64,000 nucleotides of DNA from an uncultured Desulfovibrio sp. (GCA_913060505.1 CAJXRQ010000002.1:175425-239424), one strand, 5' to 3'; numbered from the stretch's first letter, positions 47,370-56,024 are shown. Made by a program: numbers and translations. The notes: a model not told the origin generated them from the sequence alone.

Positions 47370-47391
47370 CTCTAATTTTACTACTCTTCTC

Positions 47392-47421
47392 AGGAGGCGG
47401 GAATACCCGCCTCCTTTTTTT
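47392..47421. terminator. Terminator between the BOF gene and the nuclease gene
   Basis: AGGAGGCGGG-aata-CCCGCCTCCT followed by T7 rightward. The convergent nuclease gene ends two bases further, so the hairpin may also serve it, although the leftward T-run is poor. Confidence 0.88.
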
Positions 47422-47422
47422 G

Positions 47423-48223
47423 TCAGTGCAGGGCGGGAAGCGCCAATGAATTTTGGCTCTCTATTCTTTCTTCAACGGTATCTTCAAGCTGTGAGAAGAA
47501 ATCCAGGCATGTGCATTTCTCAATCTGGTCGACAGTGGCTAAATGGTCATCTTCTTTAGCTCCTCGCGGTGTGTTTTGTCCGAAAATGTATCCTGTCACC
47601 AATAAGGGGTCATCTCCTTCCTGTTCGATGGCAACAATTTTCCAATACCCTGTGGGAAGTCGTGCCGATTTTGTGGCATTTGGCAATTTCCCCCACAACT
47701 CTCCATACAATGGGCCGGTCATGACGTAGACCGTTTCATCTTCTTTAGCCAATTTGCGAACCCGTATTTCTACTCGCAACCATGCTCCCTGATTCAAGTC
47801 AGATTTTTGCGGCGTAATATTGGAAAGGTAGTTTGTGTTTTGCCAATACTTCGTGTTGCTGAACGAACCGAGTGGGGCTTGATGCCCTCGATCGACTTTC
47901 AGGGCTGCATGGGCGCCTTTGTAGTCACTGGGCTGGAGAGTCTCTCCTGATGGAAGATTGGGGTCTGTCTTCCACTTACGTTTGGTTTTCCCTGTTGGGG
48001 TGAACATATTTTTTTCGACTTTGTAGGCGACCCACGTGGCGAATTTGGTTGTGCCATCGTTACTCAGTTTGAAAATGGTATGCTCCACTTCCTGATTGCT
48101 GATAGGCGCTCCCGTAGGATCCCCATATAATGTGAGAGCCGATTGCGCCGAAAGAGGAACAAGGAATACCATGCACAGGGTTAGAATTACGCCCTTTATG
48201 AGGGACTTTGCTCGTTGCAACAT
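47423..48223 (-). CDS. Secreted DNA/RNA non-specific endonuclease
   Basis: NucA/Serratia-type beta-beta-alpha-Me nuclease (266 aa) with a signal peptide (hydrophobic 10-28, cut near AQSA). The active-site motif DRGHQAPLG lies at 111-119 (catalytic His114), and the Mg-binding Asn is in NYLSNITPQ (Asn135). Exported, so probably used for nucleic-acid scavenging or defence against extracellular DNA. The start at 48223 is chosen because AAGGAGG lies just upstream. A 7-bp inverted repeat sits 16 bp before the start. Confidence 0.9.
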   Translation of the reverse strand: MLQRAKSLIKGVILTLCMVFLVPLSAQSALTLYGDPTGAPISNQEVEHTIFKLSNDGTTKFATWVAYKVEKNMFTPTGKTKRKWKTDPNLPSGETLQPSDYKGAHAALKVDRGHQAPLGSFSNTKYWQNTNYLSNITPQKSDLNQGAWLRVEIRVRKLAKEDETVYVMTGPLYGELWGKLPNATKSARLPTGYWKIVAIEQEGDDPLLVTGYIFGQNTPRGAKEDDHLATVDQIEKCTCLDFFSQLEDTVEERIESQNSLALPALH

Positions 48224-48238
48224 ACTGCCTCCTTGAAT

Positions 48239-48261
48239 ATTCGAGTTGCGATCACTCGAAA
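48239..48261. promoter_or_regulatory. Inverted repeat upstream of the nuclease gene
   Basis: TTCGAGT-tgcgatc-ACTCGAA, perfect 7-bp arms with a 7-base spacer, immediately upstream of the nuclease ribosome-binding site. Looks like an operator; the regulator is not known. Confidence 0.4.
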
Positions 48262-48524
48262 TAAGCGTCGCTATTAACCGATTACCGGATATCAAGGTGT
48301 GCTATCAGTGCCAGGTTGTTGTCTGGAATGCAGGAGGTGCGTGTATGAGATGTTTTGCGAGATGATTTGTTCTTAACAGTGTGAAGTGACAGAAACTAAC
48401 GAACAGGGAAAATTGACAGGTGTTCAAAGGGGAAGATCTATTACAGGTAATTCATATTCTCCTCATACAATGAGAGGAGAAATGATAATTCCTGCTCTGG
48501 AAAAAATAGTGGGAAAAAAGAAGA
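48262..48524. other. Intergenic region between nuclease and binding-protein genes
   Basis: About 260 bp with no gene. It contains an 8-bp inverted repeat TTCTCCTC/GAGGAGAA (48457-48481) with no T-run, and must hold the nuclease promoter. Confidence 0.45.
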
Positions 48525-49325
48525 TTAATGCGTTTTGTTGATATTATTGGGGAGAAGTTGTTGAATTAATTCGTCTTGGTAAAAATATCGAGTTTTCAGT
48601 TCTTGGTATCGGGGTGTTTGTTTGAATTGTTTGAGCTCTTGGGAAAAACTTTTCACAAATTCAGCGGGAACGTTGTTTTTGTTAAAGATAATATAGAGAC
48701 CGGTGGTTTTTATGGATAGATTCTCAAGGGGAACGATGCTTTTGGCATCCAGTCTTTTACGAAGAAACAGACCGTTTGCCAGTTCTGCCACGGTCACGTC
48801 TATTCTTCCTGCCGCAAGTTTTTTGAAATTGATTTCATCCGTTCCAACTTCGTCAACTGTGCAATACGTTTTTATAAAATTCCAAAATTTGGGCGTATAA
48901 CTGTATGTCTGCACAACACCTACACGTAGCTTGTATAAATCACGCATGGTTTTGATTTGGTGCCTTGTTGTCGTCCAAAGAACCCAAGGCGTTTCTATTA
49001 ACGGTTCATTCGGATACACTGCGAATATTTCTCTTTTTGGCGTGTAGTTTGCCGAAAACAGGGCGTCTGCCGTTCCTCTTTCAATCATGTCGAGAGAACG
49101 GCTCCATGGATAAGCGGTTATTGTGTAGTTTTTCGAAAGGTTCATTCGGTCATACACCGCATGAACCAATTCAACCGAATAGCCTGTGAGTACGCCTCCC
49201 TGTTCCATTTGATAGGGCGGCCAGATGTCACAAGCAATTTTCATGGCCGTTTGGGCACGGCAAAGTGTGGATGCACTCATGAGCACGGTAAAAGTGAAAA
49301 TAATGAGCGCAGTCTTTTCTTTCAT
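48525..49325 (-). CDS. Periplasmic solute-binding protein family 3
   Basis: 266-aa exported protein (signal peptide to about residue 24, LCRAQ) of the SBP_bac_3 fold: IACDIWPPYQMEQGGVLTGYSVELV is the standard ligand-pocket start, and MIERGTADALFSANYTPKRE follows. No ABC permease or ATPase genes are adjacent, so it may be an orphan receptor or serve a distant transporter. Ligand unknown (polar amino acid-like by family). The Shine-Dalgarno is weak. Confidence 0.82.
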   Translation of the reverse strand: MKEKTALIIFTFTVLMSASTLCRAQTAMKIACDIWPPYQMEQGGVLTGYSVELVHAVYDRMNLSKNYTITAYPWSRSLDMIERGTADALFSANYTPKREIFAVYPNEPLIETPWVLWTTTRHQIKTMRDLYKLRVGVVQTYSYTPKFWNFIKTYCTVDEVGTDEINFKKLAAGRIDVTVAELANGLFLRKRLDAKSIVPLENLSIKTTGLYIIFNKNNVPAEFVKSFSQELKQFKQTPRYQELKTRYFYQDELIQQLLPNNINKTH

Positions 49326-49469
49326 AATACATTCTAGCCGTTGGCAGTGAAATCGTAAATTATTCTCGTGAACTTTTAGTGAAGTTCTTTTCGTAAAAAA
49401 ATAGCCGAGTTAGTGTTTTTTCTGTTCGGATTTATTCTCACTGCAGTTTTTTGTGACGAGTCTTTTTTC

Positions 49470-50780
49470 TTATTCCGCCGGTATTCCCAAAATGGACACA
49501 GCAAGACAGAAGACGCCAAGAATGGCGTAAAGAGCCATTCTTTTGTTTGAGAGTCTTCGTTCCTGGGAGTTCCGGATGATCAGCAAGGCCAAGGCGCATT
49601 GAAGGGCATAAAAAAGTGCGAAGGCCCTCGATGCATAACTTATAATTTCATATACATTGGTCAACCATGTCAATGCCACTGAAGCCCCGGAAATTATAAG
49701 ATAGTTATATCTTTTGGGAATGATGTCCCCGATTATTGCTTCCAAAAGTCCTGCCCCCCCTGCATCATCGGCCGTTGCTGCTGAGAATTGGCTGCCGACG
49801 GCCGTGAGTGTCAGTAACAGCGGCAGTACCACGCTTACTGTTCCGGACAAGCTTATGATGGCAGTGATTCCACGTTCGTTACCAAGGTCGTTTTTGCTCA
49901 TGACCAAAGCCATGAGTGAGAGAAAAAGCAGGTAAATGACTGTAGAAATAAGTTGCGCCCATCGCATGGTATGGATGCGTTCATCAGCTGAATGTTCCGA
50001 GCCGAGAAAACGTGACGTTTCAAATCCTTGAACAACAATGAGCATGCCCATTACAACTCGTGTCAGATGGATGGGAGTATCGGTTATGGGCAAAGAAGAA
50101 AGCTCCCACACTCCGGCGTTCATGGCGTGCAAATTGTAGTAAACAAGTCCGGCCAGCAGTGCCGTGATCATGGCCAGATTAATCCCCACAACGATTCTTT
50201 CAACTCGTTCAATGCCTTTGAGACCTCTTGTTGTGCCAATAATTCCGATGCCTGCAAGAATTAACGTAACCAGTATTTTCCCTATCAGGGGATATCCGTT
50301 CACGATATTGTGGAGGGTGAAACTCGCTAATAATTGCAGGTAGTAAGAGACAGAAATACAGTAAGCTGCGATGAGAATGACATGGGAGAATTTTTCCAGA
50401 GAACCTATTGCTCCGGCCCAGCAGATGTGGCTGGAGCTGTTACAATAGGCCACATGCAGGCGGTGATTTTGCGCTCCAGAGATATTGCCGTTTTTTTTTC
50501 TGAACAGGGGGTCACCGTAGCGGATGTTGAAGCGAATGACCGAACCGACTCCAAAAGCCAACACCAAAAGCGCTGCCATGGCCCATACTGCATAATTGCC
50601 AATGCTGGAATAGAGCAGAGGTGCACATACGAGAAAACCGCTGCCCATAATTGAAGCCAGCGGTGTGATTATGGCTCGCCACCATGATGCTTGAATCAAG
50701 GGGCGGTAGAAAAGCAATATGATTCCCACAATCAATGCCGTGGCAATGACAATAAGGCTGGAAAAGGAAAAGATTGGCAC
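49470..50780 (-). CDS. APC-like multi-spanning membrane transporter
   Basis: Integral membrane protein (436 aa) with about 11-12 hydrophobic segments; overall pattern like the amino acid/polyamine/organocation superfamily (VMGMLIVVQGFETSRFLGSEHSADERI, PLLLTLTAVGSQFSAATADDAGG). Substrate unknown. Translation starts at GTG 50780 after GGAGAATGGCTGC. A stretch of about 35 residues (about 95-130) is unusually hydrophilic and follows an A9 run on the coding strand, so a compensated frameshift cannot be excluded. Confidence 0.75.
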   Translation of the reverse strand: MPIFSFSSLIVIATALIVGIILLFYRPLIQASWWRAIITPLASIMGSGFLVCAPLLYSSIGNYAVWAMAALLVLAFGVGSVIRFNIRYGDPLFRKKNGNISGAQNHRLHVAYCNSSSHICWAGAIGSLEKFSHVILIAAYCISVSYYLQLLASFTLHNIVNGYPLIGKILVTLILAGIGIIGTTRGLKGIERVERIVVGINLAMITALLAGLVYYNLHAMNAGVWELSSLPITDTPIHLTRVVMGMLIVVQGFETSRFLGSEHSADERIHTMRWAQLISTVIYLLFLSLMALVMSKNDLGNERGITAIISLSGTVSVVLPLLLTLTAVGSQFSAATADDAGGAGLLEAIIGDIIPKRYNYLIISGASVALTWLTNVYEIISYASRAFALFYALQCALALLIIRNSQERRLSNKRMALYAILGVFCLAVSILGIPAE

Positions 50781-50834
50781 GCAGCCATTCTCCTATGTCT
50801 AAAGGATGAGTTGCAGAGGTGACAACATGCAGAA

Positions 50835-50864
50835 ACGGGTGCTTCAGCAGGAAGCACCCGTTCT
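50835..50864 (-). terminator. Hairpin downstream of bacterioferritin
   Basis: AACGGGTGCTT / AAGCACCCGTT, an 11-bp perfect stem with a 7-base loop. Leftward T-run is short (TTTCTG), so termination strength is uncertain. Confidence 0.6.
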
Positions 50865-50887
50865 CGTTCTGTCGTTGGCTACAATCG

Positions 50888-51418
50888 TTATTCCTGACCG
50901 GAGATGACGAATCCCTGCGGGGCCAGCCCTGTGGATGACGGAGTTCCGGCGATACGGGACAGGTAGGCGTCGCCCAGATTTTCGATGTGGTCGCGAATTG
51001 CGTCAAAGTAATTGTAGTGGGTCTGCTCATCATCAATGATTTGTTCAAAGAGTTTCACACTGACACTGTCGCCGTTTTCCCTACAGACCAGCAGAAACTG
51101 ATTGTAGGTGTCGATGGTGACATCTTCTTCCTCGGTGTCGTGCGGATAGATTTCACGGATCCCTTGCCCTGTTACGACAGGTTCAGCCTTGTCTATTGTT
51201 GGTTCGCCTCCCAGTTCCTTGATGCGTTCTGCAAAGGATTCCGCATGGCGCATTTCATCAATGGCAATGAGTTTCATTTTTGCGGCCAGATCTCCATAAT
51301 CCATGTCGTCTAACGCGTAATGGTGACTCATGTACTGATGGATGGCTTGCAATTCCATGGCGCGGGCCTTGTTCAGAACTTCGACAACTTTAGCCTTTCT
51401 TTCTTCCTTGGTAGCCAT
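50888..51418 (-). CDS. bfr: Bacterioferritin
   Basis: Ferritin-like iron-storage protein (176 aa) with the four-helix bundle and ferroxidase residues: AMELQAIHQYMSHHYAL, KLIAIDEMRHAESFAERI (Glu and His ligands; the Met in DEMRH is the probable haem ligand), LLVCRENGDSVSVKLFEQIIDDEQTHYNYF. It resembles the Desulfovibrio bacterioferritin known to contain iron-coproporphyrin III instead of protohaem. The last 20 residues are an extra tail. GAGAGGAT precedes the ATG. Transcribed alone. Confidence 0.9.
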   Translation of the reverse strand: MATKEERKAKVVEVLNKARAMELQAIHQYMSHHYALDDMDYGDLAAKMKLIAIDEMRHAESFAERIKELGGEPTIDKAEPVVTGQGIREIYPHDTEEEDVTIDTYNQFLLVCRENGDSVSVKLFEQIIDDEQTHYNYFDAIRDHIENLGDAYLSRIAGTPSSTGLAPQGFVISGQE

Positions 51419-51575
51419 ATCCTCTCTCCCTTGTTGGTAGTGATTTTTGGTAGTTTGCAGTTTGAAACCATATCGCTAACACAACTATGTTACAAGAGGA
51501 TGGAGTCTGATTTGCCGGATGCGATGGAAGAAGTAATTAAATCAGAGTGTTGAAGTATAGAATGCTTTGAGGATA

Positions 51576-51605
51576 TAAAAAAGCCCGAACTTCAGCAGTC
51601 CGGGC
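51576..51605 (-). terminator. Terminator of the Ntn amide hydrolase gene
   Basis: Read leftward: GCCCGGACT-gctga-AGTTCGGGC followed by TTTTTT. Confidence 0.88.
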
Positions 51606-51627
51606 CGAGTGTGTGGGGTTGTCCTTG

Positions 51628-52719
51628 TTAGCGAGGAGTTACGTCCTTGATTGCGTTGCCGGAAATGTGCATCACCGAAATCGGTTTGTAGTCGGAACGT
51701 GTGAAGTCAATTTTTTTGAGGTCAATCGATTGCAGTGTTTGATCATAGTAGTTGGAGAAATAAATCACTCGATTAGTCATATCTTCGATTGAGCTCCATT
51801 GCGTGTAATCGGCAACTTCCGTCTTTTTATTGTTTTCTATAATGATTTTTCGGCTGGTACCTTTGATTACCGAGACTTTATCCAGCAAGTGCCGGGCAAG
51901 ATTTATGGCTTCATTTTTGTTGCTCGGTTGGTAGGCGAATTGTTGCCATATTGCTGTGCGGACAAAACGTGAAGGCGGGGTGCAGTCTCCCGGGAGTCCC
52001 AGCAATCCAGAACCATTACCGGTGCCAGAGATGTGCTCTCCTCTCAGCACGAGATCTTTTTGTACCCATGGGGAAAGATTAACGTAGTTTCTGAGGTTGG
52101 ACAATTGCATCGGAAATGGCGGTTCGTTGGTCATGACTCCCAGGGGATTGTCATACATGTTCAGTTTTCCATCAACCCACTCTGCGACCAGATTATTTCC
52201 ATCCAGATCGTGTACGGCAACATGCAGTGTTGGAAGGCCCCCTAGTTGTGGAAGCTTATTCGCCCACACGAAGAGATTTGGAAGCTGTTTTTTCACATCT
52301 GCAACAGTTGTGAAGTTGCCCAAAATCCAGTCCGGAATCAGAATGGCTTCAATAATATTCTTTGAGTTTTTGTTTGGCTTTCCCTGAAAGTCTTCCGCCG
52401 AAGGAAGCCAAAGGGCCTTGGCGGTAAGACCTGCTTCGTTCATGCCTTCCGAGGAGGCTTCCTTTCCAAAAACAGAAAAACCTACAAATCCAATTGTTTG
52501 TTTCCATTGAAAACCTTGGATATTTCCATAGTCCGAAGATTTCCATTTTTTGCCTTTGGGGTAAACCGTAACCTTGGCTTCATCCAGGATACCGAAGTCC
52601 ATAGTGCGTCCATTAATAAGAGTTTTGTCCTTGGCAATGATCATAAAATCCGTGCAGGCCAGGGCTGGCATAGCGAATAAGATTGCCGACAAAATGAAAA
52701 ACAAGGATCGTTGTAACAT
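51628..52719 (-). CDS. Exported choloylglycine hydrolase / penicillin V acylase-type Ntn hydrolase
   Basis: 363-aa Ntn hydrolase of the linear amide C-N hydrolase family. The signal peptide ends ...MPALA and the next residue, Cys22, begins the mature chain (CTDFMIIAKD), where the family has its N-terminal nucleophile. Other typical parts: GRTMDFG, EGMNEAGL, GLLGLPGDCTPPSRF. The start is set at 52719 because of AGGAGAAAT. Likely cleaves amides in the periplasm; bile salts are improbable for this organism, so N-acyl amino acids or acyl-homoserine lactones are alternatives. Divergent from an AbgB-like amidohydrolase. Confidence 0.86.
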   Translation of the reverse strand: MLQRSLFFILSAILFAMPALACTDFMIIAKDKTLINGRTMDFGILDEAKVTVYPKGKKWKSSDYGNIQGFQWKQTIGFVGFSVFGKEASSEGMNEAGLTAKALWLPSAEDFQGKPNKNSKNIIEAILIPDWILGNFTTVADVKKQLPNLFVWANKLPQLGGLPTLHVAVHDLDGNNLVAEWVDGKLNMYDNPLGVMTNEPPFPMQLSNLRNYVNLSPWVQKDLVLRGEHISGTGNGSGLLGLPGDCTPPSRFVRTAIWQQFAYQPSNKNEAINLARHLLDKVSVIKGTSRKIIIENNKKTEVADYTQWSSIEDMTNRVIYFSNYYDQTLQSIDLKKIDFTRSDYKPISVMHISGNAIKDVTPR

Positions 52720-52961
52720 GATTTCTCCTAAAATTTTGTGCATGCCTGCGAGCATGCTTTTTTTGGGGCTTCACCAAGCTCAACCAGAAAAAAAGGTCCT
52801 TTCTTTTCAGGATCCAGAAAAATAATTTATTCAATATTCTCTTTCCGGACTATTGTATGACAAGAAGATCTATAAAGAGTTAATTATTTTCATGAAGATT
52901 TAGGATTTATTTTCTTGATATGTTTTAACTATCTGTAATTTTGAAGAAAGAGAGGTCAAAA

Positions 52962-54473
52962 ATGGCTTTTAAAGAAGGAGCTGGAAGTGGTGGCTCAACT
53001 AAGAGCACAGCAGACCAGAAAAAAATTTTGGCATTGGTTGAAAATCTTTCACAGACCATCGAGGATGTTAGTCAGCAGTTATGGAAGAACCCTGAAATTT
53101 CGTTGGAAGAAATAAGATCTGCTCAATATCTTAAGGAGAAACTGACTGGTAATGGATTTAAAATTACCAGTGATAAAGTAGCTGGAGTGGACACTGCTTT
53201 TGTAGCGGAATTTCACGACAATGGCACGCCATGCACTCCTATTATTGGCGTTATGTTGGAATACGATGCTCTTCCCGGGTTGGGGAATAAAGCTGTCCCA
53301 AGAAAAGAACCTTGTGACGGAGACAATACCGCAGGGCATGGCTGTGGGCATAATCTTATTGGATCCGGGGCTCTGGGGGCAGCACTAGCCCTCAAGGAAT
53401 ACATGGATAAAAACAAGATTCCCGGTACGCTGAGAGTCTATGGTGGTGCCGCGGAGGAGACTGAAGGGGCAAAGGTTTACATGGCTCGGGCCGGTATTTT
53501 TAACGGTGTTGATGCCATGTTACATTGGCATCCGTGGTACAAAGCCTGTTCCATGAATGTCAGCACAGCTGCGACAAACATGATGTATATTGAGTTTACA
53601 GGAAAGTCGGCTCATGCAGGCCTTGCTCCCTGGAATGGCCGGAATGCCTTATCTGCCGTGGAAGTTTTCCTCCACAGTGTCAATATGATGCGGGAACACC
53701 TCAAGCCGACAGATCGTGTTAGCTATATAATCAAAGATGGGGGGGATGCTCCCAACATAATTCCGGATAAGGCGTCTGTAATTTTGTGCTGCCGGGGTAA
53801 AAGCCGTGCGGTTGTACAAAAGCATGTGCTGTGGCTGAAAGATATGGTGAAAGGAGCTGCCTTGGCAACAGACACGGAAGGCTTGGCTATTGAATACTTC
53901 GGTTTATACGAGATTTTGCCTAATGACACCTTTGCGAAGCGAGTCGATGAGCATTTAACAAGAGTTGGAATACCGGAATATACTGATGAAGAGATTAAAT
54001 TTGCCAAGCAGCTTCAAGAATCGGTTTTGAAAGAAAAAGATGAAAGTTCATCGGGGAATGATCCTGTCACCGAAGATTTTGAGTGGAAAAAACAGAAGGG
54101 AATGACTGACAGTATTAGTGATGATCCTCACGGTTTGGACATTGGAGGGAGCACCGATGTCGGGGACGTAAGCTGGTTTGTTCCGACCATGGGGGTCGTA
54201 ATGCCGGGCGCTCCTTTGGACGTCAACCCGCATACGTGGGCAGCTACGGCCAGTTATGGCTCCAGCATTGGAACAAAGGCTGCCATTGCTGCGGCAAAAG
54301 TTCTTGCGTTGACCGGACTGGACCTTTTTACAGATCCTGAATTTCTGGAGGGAATAAAAAAGGATTTCGATGATCATACCAAGGGCTTTGAGTATGTCTC
54401 TCCGGTTAATTCGAGAATTGAGAAACCTGTAGGTGGGGATTTTGAGAGGCTAAAGAAATACTTTACAAAGTAA
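52962..54473 (+). CDS. M20-family amidohydrolase, AbgB (p-aminobenzoyl-glutamate hydrolase)-like
   Basis: Zinc amidohydrolase (503 aa) with M20D motifs: HGCGHNLIG, EETEGAKVYMA, HWHPWY and the dimerisation-domain segment AHAGLAPWNGRNAL, all in AbgB order. Substrates of the family are N-acylated or glutamyl amino acids. No signal peptide; the first 20 residues are Gly/Ser-rich. I prefer the ATG at 52962 (GAGAGGTC upstream) to the TTG at 52941. Residues about 355-390 form a charged insert (ESVLKEKDESSSGND). Divergently paired with an exported Ntn hydrolase: the two could act in series on an acyl-amide. Confidence 0.87.
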   Translation: MAFKEGAGSGGSTKSTADQKKILALVENLSQTIEDVSQQLWKNPEISLEEIRSAQYLKEKLTGNGFKITSDKVAGVDTAFVAEFHDNGTPCTPIIGVMLEYDALPGLGNKAVPRKEPCDGDNTAGHGCGHNLIGSGALGAALALKEYMDKNKIPGTLRVYGGAAEETEGAKVYMARAGIFNGVDAMLHWHPWYKACSMNVSTAATNMMYIEFTGKSAHAGLAPWNGRNALSAVEVFLHSVNMMREHLKPTDRVSYIIKDGGDAPNIIPDKASVILCCRGKSRAVVQKHVLWLKDMVKGAALATDTEGLAIEYFGLYEILPNDTFAKRVDEHLTRVGIPEYTDEEIKFAKQLQESVLKEKDESSSGNDPVTEDFEWKKQKGMTDSISDDPHGLDIGGSTDVGDVSWFVPTMGVVMPGAPLDVNPHTWAATASYGSSIGTKAAIAAAKVLALTGLDLFTDPEFLEGIKKDFDDHTKGFEYVSPVNSRIEKPVGGDFERLKKYFTK

Positions 54474-54503
54474 TAGCTGAAAAAATAGAATTAATTGAAA
54501 TTG

Positions 54504-54540
54504 AAAAAAGAGGCAGGCCGTATACGGCCTGCCTCTTTTG
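54504..54540. terminator. Bidirectional terminator between abgB-like gene and lutC
   Basis: Perfect palindrome AAAAGAGGCAGGCCGT/ACGGCCTGCCTCTTTT with A and T flanks, placed between two convergent genes. Confidence 0.93.
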
Positions 54541-54561
54541 GTGGGCGAGAATGTGTATTTT

Positions 54562-55272
54562 TTAACCTGTGACGACAAAGAGATGCATTTCGCGTGGGCC
54601 GTGTGCACCATGCACAAGTTGCGCTTCAATATCTGCGGTTTTTGAAGGGCCGGATATAAACGTCATGGAGGCAGGCATGGTTTCAAGATTGCGCATATGG
54701 GCGTATATCTCGGAAAGATCGGCTACGAGATTATCCAGAGCAATGACTGCAATGTGTAAGGACGGTACCAACGATGTTGCTCGCCCTTTTCCGGGGCCGG
54801 TCAGCATTGCAAGTGCTGCGCAGTCCACAGCACACCAGTCTGCACCCGTTACCCCGATATAAGCGGCTTCCGTTAATCCCCGCAGTCGCTGTTTTCCTGC
54901 TAGTTCATCTTCACCCGGCTTAAATCGGGCAACATCTACCGCAATGTTTTCATCGGCCAGTACCGAAGCCAGATCAAGCTCCGCCATCAGAGGGGTGTCA
55001 TGAGTTATTACACGCTTTTCTCTTCCCCATTCTGTGTCGGTGTTTTTGGCAATTTCTGCTATTCCGCTGGCTGCATCGTGAATGGTTGCCACCTCATGTA
55101 CATTCAGGCTGAGGGGAACGGCACTTTCTTTTAAAACCGAAAGGAGTTGGAGCTGTTCCTCATTGTTACGTTTGCTTCGTTCAAGGATAGCCTCAAGGCC
55201 ATCTCCTGTCGTGTCGAAAATATTCTGTCGGGCAGTGTTTTCTGTTTTGCCGAGAGCCTTGCGAATATTCAG
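54562..55272 (-). pseudogene. lutC: Lactate-utilisation LUD-domain protein lutC, start codon lost
   Basis: LutC/YkgG-family coding sequence: AAYIGVTGADWCAVDCAALAMLTG, ATSLVPSLHIAVI and FISGPSKTADIEAQLVHGAHGPREMHL are diagnostic. The ORF track starts at a GTG (55092), but coding sequence continues upstream to 55272 (LNIRKALGKTEN..., LKESAVPLSLNVHEV), where the family's N-terminus is expected. A TAG codon immediately precedes it and there is no ATG, GTG or TTG in those 60 codons, nor a Shine-Dalgarno. About three codons and the start signals have been removed. lutA and lutB are not adjacent. Called a pseudogene; a truncated product from the GTG is possible. Confidence 0.8.
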
Positions 55273-55274
55273 CT

Positions 55275-55562
55275 ATGGAAGTGCTGGTTAAGGTTTATCG
55301 TCGCAGTCAAACTCCGTTGTTTGTTTCGGATGTGGATTCTGTAACTCGTGGAGCAATCGCCGCACTCGGGTTTGATTATTACCTCCATGGTCGGCAAACC
55401 GGAGCTATGGCAATTCGTATTTTGAATGGTGAAAAGTCCGGTGATGTGCCTGTCGAGTTCCAGAAGGAACTTAAACTCTATGTCTCTCCCAAGTCCGCAA
55501 AGCTCATGGGGGTGGGAATTGCTCAGGAGTTGATCAAAGTCGCTGATAAAGTTTGTAAATAA
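55275..55562 (+). pseudogene. C-terminal fragment of a TrpX-like ABC substrate-binding protein
   Basis: 95 aa that correspond to the last quarter of a family of ~330-aa exported substrate-binding proteins (FVSDVDSVTRGAIAALGFDYYLHGRQTG, ILNGEKSGDVPVEFQKELKLY, ELIKVADKVCK). The signal peptide and the first three-quarters are missing. The fragment's 5' edge is within about ten bases of the 5' edge of the truncated lutC, which runs the other way. The ATG at 55275 is simply an internal Met with no ribosome-binding site. Its own terminator is intact. Confidence 0.78.
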
Positions 55563-55581
55563 CAGAATTTGAATAGAGCTT

Positions 55582-55616
55582 GAGAGCCCCGGACCAAAAG
55601 GTCCGGGGCTCTTTTG
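55582..55616 (+). terminator. Terminator of the truncated binding-protein gene
   Basis: AGAGCCCCGGACC-aaaa-GGTCCGGGGCTCT followed by TTTG, a perfect 13-bp stem. Confidence 0.9.
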
Positions 55617-55792
55617 TTTGTTCCTATTTGCCCTCGATGGAATATGTTATTTTTTTGCATCGCTATGCCATAGCGTGGGCGGCTATTGGCATGTGTATGC
55701 GTATGATTTTCTCATAATTCTGCTTTCGTTGACGATAGCGGTATGATCATACGTCCGGAGCAAAGTGAAGACCGAGTGTCTCTTGTGCTAAA

Positions 55793-55829
55793 CAAAAAAA
55801 GGACTTGCGAAGAAAAACGCAAGTCCCTT
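55793..55829 (-). terminator. Terminator of tRNA-Arg
   Basis: Read leftward: GGACTTGCG ... CGCAAGTCC followed by T7, just past the tRNA 3' end. Confidence 0.85.
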
Positions 55830-55838
55830 GTGCTCTCG

Positions 55839-55915
55839 TGGTGCGCCAGGGAGGATTCGAACCCCCGGCCGACGGCTTAGAAGGCCGTTGCTCTATCCAA
55901 CTGAGCTACTGGCGC
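55839..55915 (-). tRNA. tRNA-Arg (anticodon TCT)
   Basis: 77-nt cloverleaf on the minus strand: acceptor GCGCCAG/CTGGCGC, D-arm GCTC-AGTTGGATA-GAGC, anticodon stem ACGGC/GCCGT with loop CTTCTAA (anticodon TCT), T-arm with GTTCGAATC, and an encoded 3' ACCA. A terminator follows. tRNA genes are common integration sites; the variable region lies on its 3' side, but no integrase or duplicated 3' end was seen. Confidence 0.96.
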
Positions 55916-56024
55916 ATGGAGGAGACTTTACTAATGCAAGCCCGGGCATGGGGTCAAGCAAAAGGTTTTCTGGCGTGATATTTCCTGCTATGTGCCTGCC
56001 CAACACATTGCAAAGGAGCCGATT

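Noticed and set aside
50480-50520. Frameshift in the APC-like transporter at the A9 run (coding strand)
   Set aside because: The long ORF stays open and later segments are consistent with the transporter family. The hydrophilic stretch is suspicious but not enough to call a break.
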